From: Candidatus Avisuccinivibrio pullicola | GTDB taxonomy: Bacteria > Pseudomonadota > Gammaproteobacteria > Enterobacterales > Succinivibrionaceae | Assembly (NCBI GenBank): GCA_018713485.1 | Contig: DVOQ01000016.1 | Coordinates: forward strand, 1 to 64,000 | DNA length: 64,000 bases | Direction: 5' to 3' | Shown: positions 8,359-15,972 of the stretch, one piece after another | Position numbering within the stretch: the first letter of the stretch is position 1 | Layout of the letters: every line of letters begins with the position of its first letter | Notes under the pieces: model-generated | Database searches by the model: none | What the model was told of the DNA's origin: nothing | Seen by the model: the letters and a program-made list of their open reading frames with translations, nothing else | Translations under genes and position numbers: made by a program

Positions 8359-9579
8359 ATGATCATGGGTTCGGAAATCGCTTTTACCTATACTTTTGGC
8401 ATGCAGGAGACGGTCGCCATCGCTGTGTTGCTGCTGATGTTAGGCCGTCTCGTCAAACATTTCGTGGAACCCCTGAGGCGCTTCTACATTCCCGCCCCCG
8501 TGGTCGGAGGCATCATCTTCTCCTTCTTCACTCTCTTCGGTCACGAATTTCAGCTCTTTGAGTTTACCTTCGATCAGTCCCTTAAAAATCTGCTCATGCT
8601 CGCCTTCTTCACCACGGTGGGTTTTGCCGCTTCGTTCCGCATGCTGGTGCGCGGCGGTATCAGCGTGTCGATTTTCCTGTGCGTGGCCATTCTGCTTATC
8701 GTCACGCAAAACTGCGTGGGCGTGGGACTGTCGGTGCTCTTTGGCATGAATCCTCTCATGGGACTGGCCACCGGCTCCATCGCCCTGACCGGAGGTCATG
8801 GCACGGCGGCAGCCTTTGGCCCTGAGCTGGTCAAGGCCGGCATGGAGGCGGGGCTTTCGGTGTCCATCGCTGCGGCTACCTTTGGCCTTGTGGCCGGGTG
8901 CATGATTGGCGGTCCCGTGGGCAAGCGTCTTTTAAACCGCTACAACTTAAAGTGTCACACCTCCGACGCCACTGACAACAGCGAGATGGTGGAGGGCAAG
9001 CTTACCCACGAGCAGAAAAACATCGATGAAAATCTGCTCTTCAAGGCGGTGGGCTATATCATCATCTGCATGGGTATAGGGCATTTCATCATTCTGGGCT
9101 GTTCTTCCGTGGGGATCGTGCTTCCGGCCTATCTTGGCCCCATGATGGTTGCCGCTGCGGTGCGCAACTTCCTTGATTTCACGCACCGCCCCCTGCCGCT
9201 GCATTCCATTAACGTTGTGGGCAGCATCTCGCTGCAGCTCTTCCTCGCCATCGCTCTCATGACCTTAAATCTCTGGGAATTAGCCTCCCTGGCGGTGCCG
9301 CTCGTTACCATTCTCCTCGTGCAGACCGTGGTCATGGCTCTGTTTGCCTACTTCGTCACCTTCCGTATCATGGGACGTGATTATGATGCGGCGGTGATCG
9401 CTACCGGTCACTGCGGCTTTGGCCTCGGCGCCACTCCCAACGCCATGGCGAACATGGAGACCTTCACGGGAGCTAACGGCTATTCTCCCAAGGCATTCTT
9501 CGTAGTTCCCATCGTGGGCGCGCTCTTTATCGATTTCGTCAACGCTACTGTGCTGACCATCTTTATCAGCATCCTTTAA
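8359..9579 (+). CDS. gltS: sodium/glutamate symporter
   Basis: 406 aa; IPAPVVGGIIFS, TGSIALTGGHGTAAAFGPEL, ATGHCGFGLGATPNAMANM signature segments. Confidence 0.93.
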   Translation: MIMGSEIAFTYTFGMQETVAIAVLLLMLGRLVKHFVEPLRRFYIPAPVVGGIIFSFFTLFGHEFQLFEFTFDQSLKNLLMLAFFTTVGFAASFRMLVRGGISVSIFLCVAILLIVTQNCVGVGLSVLFGMNPLMGLATGSIALTGGHGTAAAFGPELVKAGMEAGLSVSIAAATFGLVAGCMIGGPVGKRLLNRYNLKCHTSDATDNSEMVEGKLTHEQKNIDENLLFKAVGYIIICMGIGHFIILGCSSVGIVLPAYLGPMMVAAAVRNFLDFTHRPLPLHSINVVGSISLQLFLAIALMTLNLWELASLAVPLVTILLVQTVVMALFAYFVTFRIMGRDYDAAVIATGHCGFGLGATPNAMANMETFTGANGYSPKAFFVVPIVGALFIDFVNATVLTIFISIL

Positions 9580-9583
9580 GCTA

Positions 9584-9604
9584 CGGGAGCCTGGCTCCCG
9601 TTTT
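9584..9604 (+). terminator. intrinsic terminator after gltS
   Basis: CGGGAGC-CTG-GCTCCCG followed by TTTT. Confidence 0.7.
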
Positions 9605-9704
9605 ACGCCGTGAGATTTCAGGCAGGGTTCCTTAAGGGGCTCTGTCTTAGAAAGGTTAAGAACTGAGAAGAGCAGGGCAGGACGTCTTGCTCAGGAAAAA
9701 GCAT

Positions 9705-9735
9705 GAAAAAAGGGAGCCAGTGCTCCCCTTTTTCT
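9705..9735 (-). terminator. bidirectional terminator downstream of ptsH
   Basis: AAAAAAGGGAGC-CAGT-GCTCCCCTTTTT. Confidence 0.75.
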
Positions 9736-9747
9736 TATCTGAGGCTA

Positions 9748-10008
9748 TTAAAGCAGCTTCTCTATGCTGCTCTTAAGACCCGTATAGGCGTCTAATTCAT
9801 CAGGTCCTTCGCAGGTGATGGTCACCTCCTGCTGATAGCGGATCCCTAGGCCCATCAGGGCAAAGATACCGCCCTTAAGGCTCACGGACTTGCCGTTGGT
9901 GCTTAAGGTGATATTGCTCTTAAACTTGGAGGCGGCGGCGATAAGCTGCCCTGCCGGACGGGCATGCACGCCGTCACGGTCTTTGATGGTATAGGTAAAT
10001 TGCTGCAT
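9748..10008 (-). CDS. ptsH: HPr family phosphocarrier protein
   Basis: 86 aa; DGVHARPAGQLIAAA His-phosphorylation motif. Confidence 0.9.
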   Translation of the reverse strand: MQQFTYTIKDRDGVHARPAGQLIAAASKFKSNITLSTNGKSVSLKGGIFALMGLGIRYQQEVTITCEGPDELDAYTGLKSSIEKLL

Positions 10009-10057
10009 ATACAGAACCCGGAAAAACTAAAGTTAATCTACGCAGGTAATTATACAC

Positions 10058-10399
10058 CTAAGCGCTGCGTCCGTTGGAGACTCCGTCCTGAGAGGACTCA
10101 CTGTCCCCGGGGACTTCTCCGGAGAGCAGGCGCTCCTTTAATTTCTGTCCCGATTTAAAGGTCGTGACGCGACGCGGGGAAATCATCACTTCCTTCCCCG
10201 TCTTGGGATTACGCCCCGGACGGGCGTTTTTCATCTTGAGCTCGAAATTACCAAAGCCTGTGAGTTTGACGGGATCGCCTAACTCCAGCGAGGTGGCAAT
10301 GGTCTCAAAGAAATCCTCAACGAACAGCAGCGCCTTGGACTTGGGAAAACCGTATTTCTCGATGAGCCTGTCGGCGATTTCTGCGCGCGTTAATGCCAT
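10058..10399 (-). CDS. ihfA: integration host factor subunit alpha
   Basis: [23 protein letters not shown]...[45 protein letters not shown]; start set at MALT. Confidence 0.93.
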   Translation of the reverse strand: MALTRAEIADRLIEKYGFPKSKALLFVEDFFETIATSLELGDPVKLTGFGNFELKMKNARPGRNPKTGKEVMISPRRVTTFKSGQKLKERLLSGEVPGDSESSQDGVSNGRSA

Positions 10400-10834
10400 G
10401 GTGTCTCTTTTCATCCATAATACCTATAGTACTCTTCAGGCCTCACCGCTCTCAGGGCGACACATTTTCCTGAGGGTTATTACCTGATCTTGACCGCTAG
10501 AGGGCCTTACATGAAAATCCACAGCCCTATTATAACGGAACGGCTTTAAGTGCATGGAGCTTTTTGGGCAAAAACAGGTGATTTTTCAGGATTTTTTGAG
10601 CAAGGGCGCATTTTTACGCGGCCAGGGGCGTTCTCCCCTGGAGAACTATGCACTTAAAGAGGGCCCCGAGGTTCTGAGAAGAACCGGCACGTGCCCGGAC
10701 AGGAAAACAGTTAGGTTAAGATTGCAAAAAGTCAATCTTTCGTTCTATTTTGCAAGGCAGCTTACATTTTTCAGATAATTTTCATGCATTCGGGGAACTT
10801 TGGTTTAAAGTGTATTAAAGTGTATTATTAATAC

Positions 10835-11251
10835 GTGGGTGTGCTTATTGCGCAGATCCCGCTGAGGACAGAGAGAATGGAAGTTGAAGAAATAGGCTGC
10901 GGCACGGAGCTTGATCTCAATGCCCTGCTGCAGGCTGATAGACCTTCTTCCTTTATCTTCAGGATGGGCTCGGGCGTGATGCATGAGGCGGGGATCGACA
11001 AGGGTGACTTTGTGGTCATACGCCGCGATCGCGAACCTGAGAACGGGGATCTGGTGGTGGTGAAGGCACCTGCGGGATTTTACCTGAGGCTGTGGCGGGA
11101 CGGCGAAAGACCTTCCCTGCTAGCCGGCATCAGCGGAGATGATCTGCTTCCAAAAATTCACGGGCACTGTCACGTTTTTGGGGTAGTAGCGGGAATTTTT
11201 CGACGCAGGTCACGCCGTAGCGGTAAAAAAACGGACGGGGTCTGCCGTTAA
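10835..11251 (+). CDS. UmuD-like S24 family protein with altered catalytic residues
   Basis: DLNALLQADRPSSFIFRMGSGVMHEAGIDKGDFVVIRRDREPENGDLVVVKAPAGFYLRLWRD...HVFGVV aligns with the C-terminal UmuD core; start may be ATG 10877. Confidence 0.75.
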   Translation: MGVLIAQIPLRTERMEVEEIGCGTELDLNALLQADRPSSFIFRMGSGVMHEAGIDKGDFVVIRRDREPENGDLVVVKAPAGFYLRLWRDGERPSLLAGISGDDLLPKIHGHCHVFGVVAGIFRRRSRRSGKKTDGVCR

Positions 11252-11353
11252 AAAGCAGACGTTGTCATAACAAGAACAACAACGTGACTCCCAAGAGGAC
11301 ATTTGGAGACTTTGCGGAGAAATCCGCAGAACTAAATTTAGAAAGGGGCCAGT

Positions 11354-13153
11354 ATGACTTTCTTCAGAAATCTCGGAATGCGCAAGAAGCTGCTCAGCGG
11401 CTTCGGTTTCGTGATCATCCTGTCGATCATCGTTTCCGCCATTGCCGCTACTAATATTTACACCTCCATGCAGGTGGAGCAGACTCTCAAACAGGCCTCT
11501 ACCGTAGAGACGACACGGACCCTGGCCTTATTTGAAAAATACAATGCCGTCCATAAGTGGCTGCATGATCTGCAGGTAGCCCCAACGCCGGCTCTCGTCA
11601 ATCAGGGCAAGAATTTAGTCAATGACCTGCGGGCAGGTGTGAACCAGAATGCTGAGTTCGTGCCGCAGTTCTTTATTGAGGACGTGCAGGCCGCCCGCTC
11701 CCACTGCGTCAAGCTCGTGGATGCCCTTGAAAAGAGTTCCTTCTATTCGCTCCTTGAAAAGGAAGACTATGAGGCTGCCGATAAGGTTTTCCTGAAGGAA
11801 ATCCTGCCGTACTCCTCGGCCGCGAACGCCGCCTTCTTCAGATTAGTGAAGGAGAGCAACGAGAATATCGCCACCAACATCGATGAGCTTGAAATGAGCT
11901 CAGCCTTCATCACCGTGCTGGCGGTGACGGGCGTGGGCGTGATCCTGGCCATTCTCCTTGCCTATTTCACCGCTAACTACATCGTGGGTCACACGGTCAG
12001 GCTTTCGCAGATCGCCGACCGTCTCAAGAACGGTAACTTCAACCTCGACATTGATAAGAAGAAGGTGCCGGGCGATGAAATCGGGCATATTTACCGCGAC
12101 TTCTATGAGATTGCCGTGACGCTCAATATGACCATCGCCAGGGTTATCGCCGTGTCCAACGCCCTTGAGGAATACTCCAAGGAACTCAATACCGCCTCGC
12201 AGTCCATTTCCGACGGCGCGCACGTGGCTGAGAGCCGTTCCATCACGGTGGCTGCGGCCTCTGACGAGATGGTTTCCACCACCACGGATATCGCCCGTAA
12301 CTGCCATACCGCGCAGGATACTTCCGAGCTGACCCGTCAGGAGACCTCTAACGGCGTGGATAAGGTGCGTACCACCGTAGCCCGCATTAAGGAGCAGAGC
12401 CTGCAGACCCAGGAAGACTCCGAGAAGGTGCTGCGTCTTGCCGAGCAGTCGCAGAAGATTGGCTCCATCGTGGGAACCATTGACGAGATCGCCGCGCAGA
12501 CTAACCTCCTCGCGCTGAACGCCGCCATTGAGGCGGCCCGCGCCGGTGAGGCCGGACGCGGCTTCGCCGTGGTCGCCGATGAGGTGCGTGCCCTCGCTTC
12601 CCGTACCTCGCAGTCCACGCAGGAAATTACCGCCATGGTCAAGTCGGTGCAGGATGACAGCCGCGAGGCTACCGAGTCCATGAAGGCCTCCGTGGAGCAG
12701 ATTGAGGATATGGCCTCCAAGGCCGGCGAGCTTGAGGAAACCCTCAACAACATCATGAACAGCGTGAATAACGTGAACTCGCAGATCATCCAGATCGCCA
12801 CCGCCGCCGAGCAGCAGACCACGGCCACTTCCGAGATCTCCACCAATATGCAGGGCATTACCGAAATGGCCCAGCAGTCGGTGGACGTGTCGGACAATGC
12901 CGCGGCCATCGCCCAGACCGCCGTGGAGCTCATCGAGACCCTGATGAAGGATCTGGATTTCTTCACCTTAAACGAGGCGCTGCTTGACCGCAAGGAGTTA
13001 GACAAGTTAGCTCATGCCGCTCCTGTGCCGCCTAAGAACATGGGGGTAGTGGACGAGAGCCCCGTCTCGGTGCCTGGCACTACCAAGGCTAATGCGGGCG
13101 AGAATGCTCCCGCTCCCGCAGCTGAGGAGACTCCCGCTCCCATGCCGGTTTAG
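11354..13153 (+). CDS. methyl-accepting chemotaxis protein
   Basis: 599 aa; N-terminal TM, periplasmic helical region, second TM, HAMP-like segment, signalling hairpin [43 protein letters not shown]. Confidence 0.95.
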   Translation: MTFFRNLGMRKKLLSGFGFVIILSIIVSAIAATNIYTSMQVEQTLKQASTVETTRTLALFEKYNAVHKWLHDLQVAPTPALVNQGKNLVNDLRAGVNQNAEFVPQFFIEDVQAARSHCVKLVDALEKSSFYSLLEKEDYEAADKVFLKEILPYSSAANAAFFRLVKESNENIATNIDELEMSSAFITVLAVTGVGVILAILLAYFTANYIVGHTVRLSQIADRLKNGNFNLDIDKKKVPGDEIGHIYRDFYEIAVTLNMTIARVIAVSNALEEYSKELNTASQSISDGAHVAESRSITVAAASDEMVSTTTDIARNCHTAQDTSELTRQETSNGVDKVRTTVARIKEQSLQTQEDSEKVLRLAEQSQKIGSIVGTIDEIAAQTNLLALNAAIEAARAGEAGRGFAVVADEVRALASRTSQSTQEITAMVKSVQDDSREATESMKASVEQIEDMASKAGELEETLNNIMNSVNNVNSQIIQIATAAEQQTTATSEISTNMQGITEMAQQSVDVSDNAAAIAQTAVELIETLMKDLDFFTLNEALLDRKELDKLAHAAPVPPKNMGVVDESPVSVPGTTKANAGENAPAPAAEETPAPMPV

Positions 13154-13170
13154 GTTTGACTTTAACTAAT

Positions 13171-13437
13171 GCCGCGAAATTCCCCATGCGTGAGCGTGGG
13201 GATGAAAGCGGCAGGTGTCGCACATTTTGATCATGTAGAATGCCCTCTAAGAACTCAGGAACGAGTTTTTTGCTCCTACCTGATGGGGGCATTGTGGACA
13301 TGCCCGTAAGTACCCGGTAATGGGTGCTTACTAAAAGTGAGGCACCGACCTCACGAAACCTCGCACGGAAGTGCGTAGGTAGTTCATAGCTTAAGGACTC
13401 TGTCCTGCAAAGAAGGCGGTAACCCCGCCTTTTTTGT
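13171..13437 (+). ncRNA. candidate structured non-coding RNA with intrinsic terminator (possibly omegaRNA-like)
   Basis: Series of stems: GCCGC(13171)/GCGGC(13208) enclosing CCCCATGC-GTGA-GCGTGGGG; CATGT+AATGCCC/GGGCATT+ACATG (13232-13302); GTAAGTACCC/GGGTGCTTAC (13306-13331); GTGAGG/CCTCAC (13337-13354); ACCTCGCAC-GGAA-GTGCGTAGGT (13358-13380); AGGAC/GTCCT (13394-13406); AAGGCGG/CCGCCTT + T7. Confidence 0.7.
13413..13437 (+). terminator. intrinsic terminator of candidate ncRNA
   Basis: AAGGCGG-TAACC-CCGCCTTTTTTT. Confidence 0.8.
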
Positions 13438-13672
13438 TGCCCTTCTTTCATGCCTCTGAGAAACTGCATGCCGCACGCGTTTACACAGGAAAACGTCTTA
13501 CGTCATTTTTGAAGAGTAGTTAGTTTAACAGAGTATAGTTTTACCTCTTTTAAGACCGGGGCTCTTCAGGGATGATCTGCCCGTCAGGTGAACTAAAGCC
13601 TGTGCTGAGTGTGGCTTTTAACGCTGTTAAGATCAGAGGACAGAAAACTGTCCTCCTGCAGTAAGGTAAAAG

Positions 13673-14845
13673 ATGTTAAACGGAATCTCCGAGCGCGCCG
13701 CCCTGCTTGGTAATCGCGCCTCTTTTTTAATGGCAGGGCTTGGCATTGCAGCCTGGGCTCCCATGATCCCCTTCGTCAAGGAGCGTTTTGCCCTTGATGA
13801 GCATACCTTAGGTCTGCTCCTTCTCTGCGTGGGAGCGGGAGCCTTTTCCTTTATGCCGGTATGCTCGGTCATTGCCTATCGCCTCGGCTGCCGTTTAGCC
13901 TGCCGCCTGGCCGCCCTCGGCCTTGGCGCGATGCTCTGCGCCGTGGCGGTTATCGACAATGTTTATCTCATGGCCGCAGCCCTTTTTGTCATGGGCTGCT
14001 TCTCAGTAACTTTAGATGTGGTCTCCAATATCAACGCCGCGCAGCTTGAAATCGATATTGACCGCCCCATCATGTCGGGTATGCACGGACTGTACAGCGT
14101 GGGCGGTTTTATAGGCTCGCTGAGCTTTACCTTCCTGCTCTCGCATGAACTGTCGCTTATCAGTTCCGCTCTCATCATGGTGGCGGTTCTGGTTTTAAGT
14201 GCCGTGTTTCCCTTCCGGGGACTTTACGGTTCCATGAAAGCGGCGGAGGAAAACAGGGAAAGCTCTGAGGACAGACGCCGGGGAAAATCCGCGCTCTTCC
14301 ATCCCACGGTACTGCTTATCGGCGTACTCTGCTTTATCATGTTCATGACCGAGGGATCGATCCTTGACTGGTCGGGCGTGTTCCTCAACGAGAACCGTCA
14401 TCTCGATATCAGCATGGCCGGTTATGGCTACTCGGCCTTCGCCATTACCATGACCTTCTTCCGTTTAACTGGCGATCGCATTGTGCGCACCTTTGGCCGC
14501 CGTGCGGTACTGGTATCAGGAACGGTGTTCGTGGCCTTAGGTTACGGGCTGACGGTAAGCGTGCCCACAGTGTGGGCGGCGCTTCTTGGGTTTGCCCTGA
14601 TCGGAGTGGGGGCTTCTAACGTGGTACCGCAGTTAGTCTCGGTAGCCGCCGCGATTAAGGAAGTGCCGGTGCACGTCTCGGTATCGGTGGTAAATGCGGT
14701 GGGCTTTACGGGATCGCTGATAGGTCCTGCCCTGATTGGCTTTATCGCCCATCAGATCACTCTCCCCTATACCTTTATTCTGCAGGCCATTGCGGTGCTG
14801 TGCGTGGGGGCGATCTGCTTCAGGCTGCTTAAGGGCAGGCGCTAA
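13673..14845 (+). CDS. MFS transporter (YbjJ-like)
   Basis: 390 aa polytopic; MTEGSILDWSGVFLNE and FFRLTGDRIVRTFGRRAVL. Confidence 0.8.
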   Translation: MLNGISERAALLGNRASFLMAGLGIAAWAPMIPFVKERFALDEHTLGLLLLCVGAGAFSFMPVCSVIAYRLGCRLACRLAALGLGAMLCAVAVIDNVYLMAAALFVMGCFSVTLDVVSNINAAQLEIDIDRPIMSGMHGLYSVGGFIGSLSFTFLLSHELSLISSALIMVAVLVLSAVFPFRGLYGSMKAAEENRESSEDRRRGKSALFHPTVLLIGVLCFIMFMTEGSILDWSGVFLNENRHLDISMAGYGYSAFAITMTFFRLTGDRIVRTFGRRAVLVSGTVFVALGYGLTVSVPTVWAALLGFALIGVGASNVVPQLVSVAAAIKEVPVHVSVSVVNAVGFTGSLIGPALIGFIAHQITLPYTFILQAIAVLCVGAICFRLLKGRR

Positions 14846-14906
14846 GTCTGTCGCCAGCGCGGTCAGTTAAGTTACAATAGTGCCATTCAAATTTAAGGAA
14901 AAAAGA

Positions 14907-15914
14907 ATGGCACTTAAGTTAGCTCTTTACGGATACGACACGGATTTAGGCAAGCTCGTCATTGAGACTTTAGAAGACAGTACCCTGAAGGTAGACGCGT
15001 TTTACCCCTTAACCCCGCTTTCAGGCGAATTTGACGCCATTAAGTTACATGGGCGTAACTTTCTGATTGGAAACATTGAGGATTTTGATTTTTCCACGGT
15101 AGATGTGGCGCTCTTTCTTACGACGAAGGACGAGACGCAGCGCCTCAGTACCAAAGCCCGCGAAGCAGGAGCGATCGTTATCGATCTGAGCCATCTCTAC
15201 TCAGGGGATGGCAAGGTGCCGCTGATTTTACCTGAAATCAATCCTGAGGACGTGGTCAGGGCCGTGGAGACGCGTCTGGCCGTCCCCGCCTCCTCGGTCA
15301 GCACCGCCTTAACCCTCGTGCTCCATACCCTGCATGATGCCTATGAGGTTAAGCAGGCCGTGGCGACGGTGTTAGAGTCCGTTTCCGAGCACGGACGTTT
15401 CGGTACCGAGACTCTGGCACGGGAAACGGCTTTCCTTTTAAACGGCAGGGCCTTAGAGGAAAGCGGCTTTGAGGCGCAGGTGGCCTTTAATTTACATACG
15501 CGCATCGGCAAGAGTGACGCGCAGGGCGAAGCCTTCGAGGAAAAGGTGATTAAAAGCGAGGTGACACGTCTTTTAGGCGGATTTTCGCAGGGCCTCAGTG
15601 TCACGGCGCTCATGGTTCCGGTCTTTTTCGGGCATACCTTATGCCTGCACGTAACCTTAGGGGAGAACGTTTCCTTAGAGGATCTGAAGACGACCCTGGA
15701 GGAGAGTGAGCATTTAGAGCTGCTTGATGACAGCGATGAACTCATCACCCCCGTCACGCATTCCGTTAGTGCCGAACGCATTCTCGTCACGCGCGTGAGG
15801 ATGTGCGGGCCGCGCAGCTGTGATCTCATGGTGCTCTTTGATAACGCCCGCCGCGGCGAAGCTGTCAACTGCGTGGCGCTGCTGAAGCTTATTGCCGCTT
15901 ATCTGAAAAAGTAG
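14907..15914 (+). CDS. usg: USG-1 / aspartate-semialdehyde dehydrogenase-like protein
   Basis: MALKLALYGYDTDLGKLVIETLED...; ASADH-like fold; located directly upstream of fimV; catalytic Cys position reads AVPASSVST. Confidence 0.75.
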   Translation: MALKLALYGYDTDLGKLVIETLEDSTLKVDAFYPLTPLSGEFDAIKLHGRNFLIGNIEDFDFSTVDVALFLTTKDETQRLSTKAREAGAIVIDLSHLYSGDGKVPLILPEINPEDVVRAVETRLAVPASSVSTALTLVLHTLHDAYEVKQAVATVLESVSEHGRFGTETLARETAFLLNGRALEESGFEAQVAFNLHTRIGKSDAQGEAFEEKVIKSEVTRLLGGFSQGLSVTALMVPVFFGHTLCLHVTLGENVSLEDLKTTLEESEHLELLDDSDELITPVTHSVSAERILVTRVRMCGPRSCDLMVLFDNARRGEAVNCVALLKLIAAYLKK

Positions 15915-15972
15915 CACGCTTTTTGCATAAGATGGGGTGGCGGGCTGTGCCGCCGCAAAAGAGAGGTGCCGT

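Noticed and set aside
12337-13005. 222-aa minus-strand Ser/Ala-rich ORF
   Set aside because: Antisense to the highly conserved MCP signalling domain; low-complexity translation is an artefact.
13171-13212. Single type I-E CRISPR-like repeat (ATTCCCCATGCGTGAGCGTGGGGATGAA)
   Set aside because: Only one copy, no spacers or cas genes, and the hairpin is embedded in a larger fold with an outer GCCGC/GCGGC stem, so it is better explained as part of a structured RNA.
13089-13469. 126-aa minus-strand ORF covering the candidate ncRNA
   Set aside because: Antisense to the MCP 3' end and to the structured RNA/terminator; composition looks random; no ribosome-binding site or domain.
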